Assembly (NCBI GenBank): GCA_018340805.1
Contig: JACMZG010001863.1
Coordinates: 29,187,808-29,251,807, forward strand
Source: Microvelia longipes
Taxonomy: Eukaryota; Arthropoda; Insecta; Hemiptera; Veliidae
DNA length: 64,000 nucleotides
Reading direction: 5' to 3'
Part shown: one piece after another, positions 39,801 to 49,900 of the stretch
Position numbering within the stretch: position 1 is the first letter of the stretch
Layout: each line of letters opens with the position of its first letter
The notes under the pieces: model-generated
Database searches by the model: none
Seen by the model: only the letters and a program-made list of their open reading frames with translations
What the model was told of the DNA's origin: nothing
Translations under genes and position numbers: made by a program

Positions 39801-40210
39801 ATTATTTTAAGTCATTCTATTCAACGGAGCAAACATTTTTTTCAAATCTAGTTTGATGGAAACACTGGAAGTTTTTAAGGGGAGTACTAGTTGATTCTAT
39901 TCTACATTATCCAAACAATAAAACTAAGATACAAATATATTTGGTCCATCACTATATGTTCAGTTTTTTCAATTATAAAGTCGGAGTTTGAGAAGAGATA
40001 AGATGACAAATAAAGATTTTAAACCTAACTAATAAAATTAAAATCCAGCAACATATGAATACTCACGTCGTCCCTAAGAATTTTGCTATAATCTTCTTCA
40101 GAACAAGATGGATCTACAACATCATTGTGAGGGTTGCTAGCCTTTGAAGACTTTCCATGATTCTTTACAACACTTCGAGCCGGTTTTCTATTTTTCACAT
40201 TTGTTTCCAT
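27842..40210 (-). CDS. POMT1/rt: Protein O-mannosyltransferase 1 (rotated abdomen orthologue), 14 exons
   Basis: ER multi-pass enzyme that, with POMT2, transfers mannose from dolichol-phosphate-mannose to Ser/Thr, notably on dystroglycan. Minus-strand exons: 40210-40067, 37733-37570, 36801-36677, 35792-35613, 35283-35109, 34526-34277, 33647-33466, 33142-32975, 32309-32196, 31804-31651, 31008-30791, 29954-29828, 29099-28925, 28022-27842. About 785 residues, as expected. The N-terminal loop has the catalytic Asp-Glu pair ([12 protein letters not shown], residues about 105-106). Exons 3-6 encode the membrane core up to [16 protein letters not shown]. Exons 7-10 encode the lumenal MIR repeats ([30 protein letters not shown]). 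Exons 12-14 encode the C-terminal helices and [19 protein letters not shown] after [10 protein letters not shown] and the C-terminus match POMT1 better than POMT2. One base is missing from frame at the exon 7/8 junction. All other junctions agree. Confidence 0.95.
28023..28924 (-). other. POMT1 intron 13, no element recognised
   Basis: About 900 bases of AT-rich DNA with a normal donor (GTAAAA) and acceptor (TTTCAG). No gene or repeat family identified. Confidence 0.45.
29220..29660. repeat. Dispersed repeat (accaagtttcaaat family), POMT1 intron 12
   Basis: Shows the phrase gattgatttttgtaccaagt, then ttcaaatctccagcatta, then an acaaacatacatgcaag block, an arrangement widespread in insect non-LTR-related repeats. 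Its right end matches 22640-22750. No open frame. Confidence 0.55.
30110..30240. repeat. Dispersed repeat, second copy of the 6595-7235 family
   Basis: Conserved words taggcaaaatttagga, gtctgccttgta and gcagcgagggca appear in the same order as at 6975-7230, without the microsatellite. Located in POMT1 intron 11. Confidence 0.6.
33175..33362. repeat. Short-unit tandem repeat, POMT1 intron 7
   Basis: Six or more degenerate units of about 28 bases built on cacacgtatacagtaataaa and gcacacatattcagtaataa. Ends by eye. It lies between exons 8 and 7, beside the apparent frame break. Confidence 0.75.
35793..36676 (-). other. POMT1 intron 3 with a GC-rich repeat remnant
   Basis: Mostly AT-rich, but about 36160-36300 is GC-rich (ttggagccccagcccatgaa, ggccaaaggcctgtattt) and ends in taatataatgtaatg. 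That is the look of a truncated non-LTR retroelement 3' end. No open frame; family not named. Confidence 0.4.
38814..38966. mobile_element. Palindromic MITE with about 60-base arms
   Basis: The left arm includes gcaataatg, aagtaggttttactttaaat and gaagaataggtccctta. The right arm is its inverse (ataagggaactacccttc, atttaaagtaaaacctact, cattattgcc). The loop is about 35 bases. Non-coding foldback. Confidence 0.8.
39166..39217. other. Perfect 20-bp hairpin, 12-base loop
   Basis: tgatttttgccggtagatcc at 39166-39185 is followed after 12 bases by its exact complement at 39198-39217. The GC-rich core (GCCGG) stands out in AT-rich surroundings. It could be a tiny foldback element or the stem of an RNA; nothing else supports an RNA gene. 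Confidence 0.85.
39422..39811. mobile_element. Diverged, shorter copy of the 57593-58139 inverted-repeat element
   Basis: Left end cttagaataatactaaatac and right end gctccttctatattagtatt. Internal words ccttgtcaactaaatgt, attccgccaccctttt and cagcttttgtgttatcagtg all recur in the larger copy. 390 bases against 547. Confidence 0.75.
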
Positions 40211-40922
40211 ACCGATATTAAGACAAATTTACAAACTTTTCTCATCGGTAAGAGAAATAATAGTTGTAAAAGTGATTGTGAAGGGTCAATGCCACATAAC
40301 GGTTCTCCCACATACCTTCAATAAAAAAAAGGAAAGTACTTTCAACATAAGAATAATTTTGCCCATGTACTTTCTTCCATAACAGAGTTCAATTATTTCT
40401 CCCACACAATATCCAGGGGTTTTAACACTTTAGCAACCCAACCTATTTGTTTTCTTTACAATTTTCACAAACATTTCTGTTTTGAAAATCTGACAAGATA
40501 AACATAAATAAAAAGGGTTTTTCTGAAATTTTGAGGAGACTTATTAAATCTATACAAAGATTTAAATTCTTACTAGATGGTGTCCCCTTCTATTTTAGCC
40601 CCCCATAAATATAAAAAAACGGGTACCAGACGCTCTATATCGTAGACGCGCCACTCGTTGTAGCGCTATCATTTGCGCTCCAACTCGTTGACGCGCCATT
40701 TATAGGCGCTCCTTTTAAGTTGAGTGAAGTTATAATTCCTTAACTCCTCCTCTAGTGTATAGAGTATAGTACACAAAGAGACTAATACTATTACTACTAT
40801 ATTTTTATATTTTCATTGATTTCATATATTAATACTATATTATATTATAGTATTAGACTCTTTGATAGAGGGAACATAACCTCTCTCAATCTATGTTGTT
40901 AAGTCATAGTCTATATTTTTTA

Positions 40923-41095
<173 letters not shown>

Positions 41096-41142
41096 ATATT
41101 TTAGTCACAGGTTTGTATTTTAAACCTAAATTTGTAGGTTTT

Positions 41143-41159
41143 GTACTCGCTTCGGCGGT

Positions 41160-41199
<40 letters not shown>

Positions 41200-41249
41200 G
41201 GCCCCTGCGCAAGGATGACACGCAAAATCGTGAAGTATCTGCAGTATAA
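41143..41249 (+). ncRNA. U6: U6 spliceosomal RNA-like sequence, 3' end diverged (possible pseudogene)
   Basis: From 41143 to about 41235 this matches U6 almost base for base. It has a 5' stem-loop around gcttcggc, then catatactaaaattggaac, the ACAGAGA box, GATTAGCATGGCCCC with the AGC triad, and gatgacacgcaaaatcgtga. The 5' stem differs from common U6 but is still paired (GTAC with GTAC). The last 12 or so bases do not match (tatctgcagtataag), and no T-run terminator follows, which argues for a pseudogene or a diverged copy. A TATA-like tattttaaa lies about 25 bases upstream. In the spliceosome U6 pairs with U2 and the 5' splice site and binds catalytic metals. Confidence 0.8.
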
Positions 41250-41944
41250 GTTACAATATTTGTATTCTATCTATTTGATCATATTAATAGTCAAATGTGT
41301 TGAGGTTATATTTTCGATGATTCAAAATTTAACTGATACGGCTTCTTTAGTAAATTTTTTTCTATGCCCATAAAGAAATTTTATTAAAAAATATTTCACA
41401 TTGAATATTAATTGTAATAATTCAAATAGTTACAAATAATTAAATATAAATCAATTATTGTTTCAAACAAATATGTTTGTTAATCTTTACAATTCACTAG
41501 AGATGGAGGTTACTTGAATCGAGGTATAAACGCAAAAATTTCAATATAAACTTCATTAAATTCAAACGAATATTAAATAAAAAAGTAATTGTTTTTAAGA
41601 TTTTATTATCTTTTAGATTTATTATATATATTTATTATCTATTAGATTTATTTTATTTTTGGTCTAAAATTTAAAAAATATTATCATTACCATTTACTAT
41701 TATTCTCTATGTCTACTACAAATATTAAATTACTAATATAACTCCCATAAATATTACTTTTGTAACTATTAATACTAATATCATTGTTAGCTCTATGTTA
41801 TTACTATTCCTAGTAACCAATAACTCGAACTATTTTACCTATAACTCTTGCTGACGTAACCTAGTACAAGCACTATATATCACTATTACCTATAACTGCA
41901 ACTATTACTATAACCTATTACTCATGCTATTACTATAACGTAAC

Positions 41945-42038
41945 TAGAGTGCCTGTATAATCATTATACAGGTACACAATATATAATTAATAATCATATA
42001 TTATTAACAATAAACAATATATAATCACAGGCACTCTA
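41945..42038. mobile_element. 94-bp hAT-like mini-element with 8-bp target duplication
   Basis: Ends TAGAGTGCCTG and CAGGCACTCTA are exact inverted repeats. The flanks are identical 8-mers AACGTAAC at 41937-41944 and 42039-42046. Eight-base duplications are the mark of hAT-type transposases (P elements also make them). No coding capacity, so it must be moved in trans. The interior is AT-rich with a second imperfect copy of the terminus (gtataatcattatac). Confidence 0.85.
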
Positions 42039-42106
42039 AACGTAACTAAAGTCCCTTTTAAGGGATTATATATTAAACTAAAGTAATATATAAACCAAGT
42101 AGGGAA

Positions 42107-42133
42107 TAGAGTGCCTGATATACAGGCACTCTA
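42107..42133. mobile_element. 27-bp terminal-repeat-only element with 8-bp target duplication
   Basis: Two TAGAGTGCCTG arms, exactly inverted, joined by ATATA: 11 + 5 + 11 bases. Identical 8-mers GTAGGGAA flank it at 42099-42106 and 42134-42141. The ends are the same as those of the 94-bp element 70 bases to the left. The duplication shows it was inserted as a unit or lost its interior after insertion. Confidence 0.85.
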
Positions 42134-42152
42134 GTAGGGAAACTCCTATAGT

Positions 42153-42305
42153 TATTTTGTTCAGTCGCGGGTTTGGCAGGGTGTTCAACCCCCCCCCCCC
42201 CCCCTAGATGTCGTCAACGGAAATGAACTTGGGGTTCAACCCTGATATTATTTTTTTACGGTGAAAAATACCGTGTGAACAGTTGGGGTTAAACCCCAAA
42301 ACAGA
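42153..42305. repeat. Dispersed repeat related to the 46679-46797 MITE, with poly-C tract
   Basis: Shares gggtttggcagggtgttcaa and gtgtgaacagttggggttaa with the element at 46679-46797. A run of 16 C (42189-42204) interrupts it. The right end is diverged, so no exact limits. Confidence 0.65.
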
Positions 42306-42445
42306 CTCATGTAAAAAATTCAGCTGTTTACAGGCTCAAAAATATAAAAATCCATAGAGATATTCTTACTAGAGGGGCCCTATTAGTAGAATTTTGAACT
42401 TTCGAAATAATAACCTGACTACATTCGACTTTTAATATAATCAAA

Positions 42446-42690
42446 CCAAGGATCTTAAATAAAGGGGATGACGCATTAAGGAACATTTCTGACCCCATGG
42501 AAGTTGTATGAGATAGAGAAATTGGAGCAAAATAACCTTTCCCATGGTTACAATGAAAAAAGGCGCCAAACGCAGGTTATGTAGCAAGGTTGTCGAGTTT
42601 GCTTTTCAACTTTCTTCTGTGCTTCTCGTGATTGTTTGCTTAATAGTACAAAATGTTTATAATTTGTGTAAGAAGCGGCAAATAAAACTT
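42446..42690. mobile_element. Partial copy of the adjacent hAT-like element
   Basis: aaggatcttaaataaagggg is followed by about 150 bases nearly identical to the start of the 42699-43414 element (gatgacgcattaaggaacat, ttctgaccccatggaagttg). No matching right end is visible, so it is a truncated copy or the remnant of a tandem insertion. Confidence 0.75.
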
Positions 42691-42698
42691 ATTTGTTT

Positions 42699-43414
42699 TA
42701 AGGATGTTGAATAAAGGGGATGACGCATTAAGGAACATTTCTGACCCCATGGAAGTTGTATGAGATAGAGAAATAGGAGCAAACTTACCTTCCCTTAGGT
42801 TATAATTAAAAAAGGCGCCTAACGCAGGTTATGTAGCGAAGTTGTTATACAATTCTTGGTTGTTGAGTTTGCTTCTCAACTTTCTTCAGTGCTATCGTTA
42901 TTGTTAGATTTGGTGCTTGTCAAGTCATTTGTGCTTATATTTTACATTTTGGACTCTAGGTAGCCACTTTAGTGAGAGTAATTGAAGCTTTACCGTTTAC
43001 TTTTCGTAGAGAGTAAATTAAATGTGTTAATATTTTGTCTTTTTTTAGCCTAGTGAAATGTTTTGCTAGTTTTCAAGATTCAATTTTGGTTGTAATGTTC
43101 TTAATTTTCTTTAATGTTGTTAATTTTAAGCAATATTAACAAAAAACAGTTAAAAGAATGAACTTTTTTCAATTTGTTTATAACCTTCGCAAGCAAAACA
43201 ATGGGAAACCCATTGAGAGTTAAGTTTGCCTCTAAATTTTAAGACCTGCGCTGTTATAAGGATCATAAGCATGCGCAGTTTGTACCAAGCATGTGCAGTT
43301 GGTTTTTGACGTGTGTTTCGTGTTGCATTCTTCTCTATGTTTTGATTTTCGATGGGTCACTTTGTTGAATGGCAATTCGACTTAGTACGTCATCCCCTTT
43401 ACTCAACATCCTTG
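42699..43414. mobile_element. 716-bp non-autonomous hAT-like element with 8-bp target duplication
   Basis: Left end TAAGGATGTTGAATAAAGGG. The right end reads inward CAAGGATGTTGAGTAAAGGG, continuing to GATGACG on both sides for about 27 bases of inverted repeat. Exact 8-mers ATTTGTTT flank it at 42691-42698 and 43415-43422. No transposase frame inside. The termini and duplication length fit hAT. Confidence 0.85.
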
Positions 43415-43604
43415 ATTTGTTTCCACATCTCAATTTTTTATATTTTTGCAAGTCCCTTTAAATATAATCATTATTTGTAATGTAATGTAAGGATAATAAA
43501 CCAAATGGTTTTTAATATAATTATAGTAATCGTAATTTTAAGTTATACTTAAGGCAAGGACTTTGAAAACTTTATTCAAGATCTTTGGGCGGACCCCAAG
43601 TTTT

Positions 43605-43698
43605 GGGTACCAGTCGTAGACGCTCCAAATCGTAGGCGCTTCATATTGTTAGCGCTTCATGGAGCGCCTACGATTTGGAGCTTCTACAAATGGTACCT
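43605..43698. mobile_element. Foldback element with GTACC...GGTAC ends, upstream of WRNIP1
   Basis: gctccaaatcgtaggcgct pairs with agcgcctacgatttggagc around a 19-base loop, with outer gggtacca / tggtacc. Words such as gtagacgc and the gggtaccag start also occur at about 40623-40712, a diverged relative. It sits about 200 bases ahead of the WRNIP1 start codon. Confidence 0.75.
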
Positions 43699-43905
43699 AG
43701 AAAAACTATCAGCTGACTTTTCCCGCTTTTTTCTTATCATTTTAAGATAACAGACCGGTGCATGTTTGTGATTAATATTTATTTTTAGTAAATTAAGCCT
43801 GTATTGAGAAACATTTTGCAATGTTTTACTAGTTTTAATCTTTATTTTACTAATTTGTTTATCACATCTGTCTAATATTAATGTTGTTCCTTAGTTTTGC
43901 CTGAT

Positions 43906-46900
43906 ATGGAGACGAAATCATCTTGCCCAGTATGTTGCAAAGACTTTCCACTTGACCAAATTGAGTCTCATGTTGATAAATGTTTATTTCTCAACTCACA
44001 GGTTGAACAATCGTCCAGTAAAAGAGCAGGAGATTTTTTTGAGTCTCCTAGTAAGAAATCTAAAACTGAAAATTATGGTTCCCAAGCTACTTCAAGCAAG
44101 AAGGATAAGGTTTTTATTTTATATTTATTCATTAGTATTTATGATTTATTTATTTTATAAGCTAGACTAAGGTAGACTAATCACATAATACGTCAATATG
44201 TTCCGTTTAGTATGTGTTATAGTAGAGAAGTTTGACGACCCAAGAGCCAGATGCTTACCGTATTGGAGAAGCTTATAAAAATTGTGTTTTTCTTTTTAAG
44301 ATCTAACTTACAAGCTTAATGTCAACTCTTAATTATTAATTCTAGTAATTCTTTATATTCTTAGGATTCATAACTTTATAATCTTAAACAAGGTAAGAAT
44401 AACATTTAATATGTACAATTACCTGCTGTACAACAATAAAGAACTTACGTTTTACTGTACGTGTTTATGAAAGGATGTATGAGTGCCAAAGGAGTAACAG
44501 TGGGGGTTAAGAACACCTTATTACATTGTGAAGGCCTGATATGTTCCTTCTCCTTTTTTATAAGTTACTTGGTCGGGGTAGACCATATTATACACATATG
44601 AGCTTCATGTTTAGTATCTTCTTAAATATAAAGAGTTTCCATGCACATCAAGGTGCATTCTATACTGGGTAGCAATTGTTGTGATACCGAAAATAATGGT
44701 TCCACAATTGCCACGCTACGGCCGCTGACGCAGCGCACTCTTGTTCCAAATTTTGGAAACAAGAATATATTTTTCTTAACAAAGATAAAAAAGACGAAGA
44801 AGAAAAAGGTTGTTTTGGACGAGCTGTGTCTTTCTAGATTAAATTTTAATTTTATCATTATATGAAATATTTAATTTATTTTATCATGTCTGATGGTAAT
44901 GGGAACTTTCACACTAAATGATAGTTCTTCTTCTTGATAAAATTATTTTTTCTTCTTTAAAATTTCATATGGTCTATGTTTAGACCAGTAGGGCCCTGGT
45001 TAAATTGTGAAACATCGAAAGAATAACCTGAATACCTTCGTCTATTAGTATAATCAGATTAACAGGACAATAATACAGTAACTTATATTTTAGAGCATTT
45101 AAAATACAAATAAAAAAATGTGCGAGAAGCTAAAAACAATTGATTTATTTACCTTTACTGTATCTTAGAGGAGGTTTAAATGAGGTTACACAGTGCCCCT
45201 GAGAGTCCTAAAATGATGTTTCAGACTGTTTCTTAATGTTTTAAAATAGGCTTTGTCCCCTCTAGTAATACGTATATCTTTATGCTTGTAAGTACAAAGA
45301 AGCTTAGAGTGCTTATCTTCTTTAATGTACTTGATGTAGCTGAATACAATAGGTTAGTCTGTGCAATAGTTATCAAAACCTTTGTCACACCTGATTATTA
45401 TTTTATTGTCATTGGTGTTTCGTAAAATCACTAATTTAAATAAGTTTTTGTCTCCTTATAAATAAAAATTTTATTTTTTACTTACACTTTAATAATAGTA
45501 TTAATGAAGTGATAAAGGTAAAAAGTTAACACAGAATAATCTTTAAGTTTTAAAGTCACTTACCTTTAACCTCATATATAGTTAGAATACTTTATTATAT
45601 ATTTGTTCATTCCTTGTTTTTTCTATTCATTATTATAACTGATTTTTCCAGAGTCCTAATAATAAAAAATGCGGGAAAATTCCTCTAGCTGAATCTATGA
45701 GACCATCTTCTCTTGATGATTACTTTGGTCAGGAACATGTTCTTGGAAGCGAAAAATTGTTAAGACAACTAATTGATAGTAATAATGTTCCTAGTATGAT
45801 ACTATGGGGTCCTCCTGGATGTGGCAAGGTAACCCTGTGTTTTTATATAAATTTAAATTTACTCTTTACAAGTTGGAGTTAAATTTGTCACTTCTTCATC
45901 ATTAATTTTAGGTATATTTCCCCAGGGAGAATAGACAAAAAAAGAGTGTCAAGTGCAGGTAAAACTGCTTTGATAAGGTTAGAGGGAGGAAATATCACTA
46001 GCTCTAGATGACCACCTTTGGAACTAATACCCCTGCAACCCAGCAGCTCCTACCACCTACCCCCTCTACTCTGTACACTTTTCTATCCTTAGAAAAGTGT
46101 GTTAATACAACTACACGGACTATTGCAAGTTACACGGACTTGAGGCAGTCAGGCAAAAAGATATATATATAATTAAATTGTGATTTCTTTGCATAGTAAT
46201 AGTTACACTAAAAAATAATATTTGAAAAGTTATTTGGTGAAAAACAGTATTTTTAAAGTGAAATAATAATTAATCAAGAAGGTTATATTTTAAATAAGAT
46301 CGTCTCTGAAGGTACATGCAGCATATCAGGGGATCGATCTAGATTCCATCTCTCTAGTTCTATCGTATCTCACTGACTTTCCTCTGCATGGTTCTTACAG
46401 TTTATTTAACCATATTTAATAAGCGTACTTTATAAGATCTGCAGATTTAGTATGCAGTGTGAACATACTTCTTGATTTTCAATTTTCAAACAGTACAGTA
46501 GTAGACTCAGCTTTAATCAATGAAGAATCTGATAAAATCAGTAAGGGAAAGATAATCTATTGTTTTATTTTGATTTTCTTTTGGGGAACCAGGCTGATAA
46601 TAAAAAAATTGAATCCAGATAATGGATCAACAGAATTACTTTCCCACCTTATTCTTGGTAATTCATCCAATATTATTACTTTGTTGAGACATGGGGTTTG
46701 GCAAGGGGTTCATCCCCGTGTTTAACCCTTTAGGGGGTTAAACCAAGAATACTGTGTGAACAGTTGGAGTTGAACCCCTTGCCGTGTGTGAACAAAGTAT
46801 ATATTTCAAGCATCCTCACACAGTCCCAAAATAAGTAAGTCTACAGGATGCGTTGTAGAACTATTGGGATTGGAAGTATAGTCTTTTGATTGAAGACTAA

Positions 46901-49900
46901 AGAGATAAATAAGTTATGACATCTTTATTAAATAAATCAGAGCTAAGAATGAATGTGATAATTAAATAATTAGGATGTGATGATAAATCTCTGCAGTACT
47001 TGAATCGATAATGGTTAGATTATAATAACTCAATTTAATTAAAAAATACTTTATTGCCAAAAGTTTGAAACATAAAATATACAAAAATAAAATCACATTA
47101 AAAAAATGTATTTACAATTAGCATAATTACCAGCATACTATAATTATAAAAGACAATCCCACAAGGTCTATTTAGACCTGAGTGTGGGGTTCGATAAGAT
47201 AGAATAAAAATTAATATTAAATAATTACTATTTTAATTTTTACAGACTACTTTGGCTCATATAATTCATAAAATGAGTTCAGAAAGGAAAGATTTAAGAT
47301 TTGTAAAACTATCTGCTACTATGGCAGGTGTCAATGATGTTAAAGAAGTTTGCCAGGTATGTTATTATAATTTTTGTATTATCCTCAACCTTCTTAATTT
47401 ACACTTTTTAGCCAATCCATTAACACCAGGTATTATTATAGCCATAAGATAAGAGTACTACATAACATAATAATAAGAGTTGCATCACTTGACTCTAATT
47501 AGTTGTTAATAAAAAAAATAGAGTTGTGGAGTCCAGATATAAGGAAATAAAAACAAGTGTATCCACTGATGTTAAAGTATAATGACAGAGCCAGCTTTCA
47601 GACTTAACAGTCCATCATCAGTGCCTAACCAACAAAGTATAAAATTCAATCTTAGAAGAAAAAATGTACACAAACTTATTAACTAAATTATAAAAAAAAA
47701 AAAAAATTTAAAAAATTGCAAGTCATTACAATTTATGGGTTACATTTACTTTATTTATCATTATGATGATTGTAATGATTAAGTCAATCAAAATCAAATC
47801 ATTAATTCCTTCCTGGGACTGGACTAGAATATTGGTTTTTGTCTGTTGCTTGATTCTGAAAATCAGATTGGCCCCTGTACAAGAGCATACCGGGCTCGTA
47901 GCCAGCTAAAATTAATGGGGGGTAAAACCAACCTCTGAGGGGGCAAAATTCACACATCTTCAAGGGAATTACACCAAAATCTACTTCGTCAGAAGGGGGA
48001 ATTTTTTTTCGGGGGGGGGGGGGGGTGCCCTCCCTGGCCTCTACCTTGGCTACGGGCCTGGAACATACAAAAACTATTAATATTGTTGCAACTATTTAAA
48101 CAAAGATTCTTTTTCTAATTAATGTCTGGTAATCTAAATAAATTAACTCAAAATTTTAGACATAACATGGAATAACTTTCTATGGCTAAAAAATGTTTGC
48201 ATGTTAATAGAAGCAACTTAAGTGAATTCTTAACTTCAGAGACTAAAAGAGATTTAGACCTGTTTACACTCAGATAACAGGCGTTAAAGTTGCTTAATTA
48301 TGATAAAATTTAGTGAATTGGCAAACCTTAACTTTTCTCATAACTTGAAATCATTTTGAATATCAAAATGACTAGTGAAAAGGTGTATAAAAGAAGACAG
48401 CAGTCCAAATATAGTTGAAAAACAACTACCGAGCTTTCAACCAGGGATCCTGGTCGTCATCAGCATAAACCTTTTCACTAGTTAAATTTTTTACAGTCCA
48501 TTTATACCTCTTTTTGTTCATCAAAATGACTATCTGCATATTTACTAACTTACTAAGATGCATGAGCTATTTTGAATATTTTTTTAAAAAATGTTTGCAA
48601 AATTTTTCAGATAGCTAAAAACGATTTAACATCAATGAAACGTCATACACTTCTGTTTATGGATGAGATTCATAGATTTAATAAACTTCAACAGGATATA
48701 TTTCTTCCTCACGTTGAGTCGGGTACTATAACACTGATTGGTGCTACGACTGAAAATCCTTCATTTTACCTCAATTCTGCTTTATTGAGCCGATGTAAAG
48801 TAATTATCTTAGAGAAATTGAAATTGGAAGATATGAAATCTATTTTAGAAAGAGCTGCTGATCTTTCTGGTATATCTATTGCTGATGATGAAGATACTTT
48901 ATCATGTGTGAAAACACCTTTAATTTCTAGGTTTGTGTTTACTTTTTAATATAATTATATAAATCAGTGTCAGATGACGAAGTGTAATCAACCTGATGCT
49001 GAAAAAAGCTCATTTTTGAGGAGTACAGAACTATTGAATATATTTTGAAGAGTATGATATGTTGTAGGATGTCTCATAATGAAATTAAAACAACCAATCA
49101 GATTGTATTATTGTTTGTTACAAGAAAAAAACTAAATAATTACTCTATAATGCTTACATAAACAAAACCTTCATGATAAAAAATCAATAAGGTTTTGTTA
49201 AAATCAGTGTGTTTTGTTGTTGTTTAAATTAGTAAATGTTAAATTATAAGTAGGAGCTATTTTTATTTTATTCACACATGGTTTTGTTTAAATAAACAAA
49301 AAAGTATTTTTAGTAAACTTTATTTCTATAAATACTACATTTTATATAAAATTTAGCTTAAATGGTTGCATAATTTACACGCAAAAGCAATTAGTGGCTC
49401 TATTAAATAGTTTAAATCAGTCATCAGTCAGTGTATTTCAATATTCATTGTTAATGTAATATAACCCAAAACTTCCATGTATTAATGGTTGAGTGCATAG
49501 ATTTTGCATAAATTTATGAATACATTTAATTTGGTGTTTCAGTCATGTTATGAGTCGATCAACTTTAGAGTGGTTAGCAGAGATTAGTGATGGGGACGCT
49601 AGAATAGGCTTAAATAGTTTACAGATGGCTTTTGAAAGTTGTACATCTAATCAAACTAATGGTTCTTGTGGTGCTCAAATTATCACATTAGAACATATCA
49701 AGGATGGAATTAAAGTGAGTTGTTTTTTTATTCTGCAAGAATGAATGGTCTGAACTTTAATCTAAACTAAATTAGATGAACATTAAGATTAAATATTCTT
49801 TTTTTTTAAGTAGATTCAAATTTTATGTAATAAATTGAAGACTTTAGTCCAAAAGATTTATTTAAATGTACCAAAAACCTAAGCTTTTGACAAGTGAATC

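Larger units (their letters stand above)
37734..40066 (-). other. POMT1 intron 1 (2.3 kb), MITE-rich
   Basis: Contains the palindromic element at 38814-38966, a perfect 20-bp hairpin at 39166-39217 and a diverged copy of the 57593-58139 inverted-repeat element at 39422-39811. The 88-codon frame near 39202-39468 overlaps these repeats and is not considered a gene. Confidence 0.6.

Noticed and set aside
43952..44170. Overlapping 72-codon frame in WRNIP1 exon 1
   Set aside because: Alternative frame over the zinc-finger exon without similarity to anything known.
44622..44865. Two overlapping frames on opposite strands in WRNIP1 intron 1
   Set aside because: Mirror frames over one GC-richer patch; no domain and no splice context.
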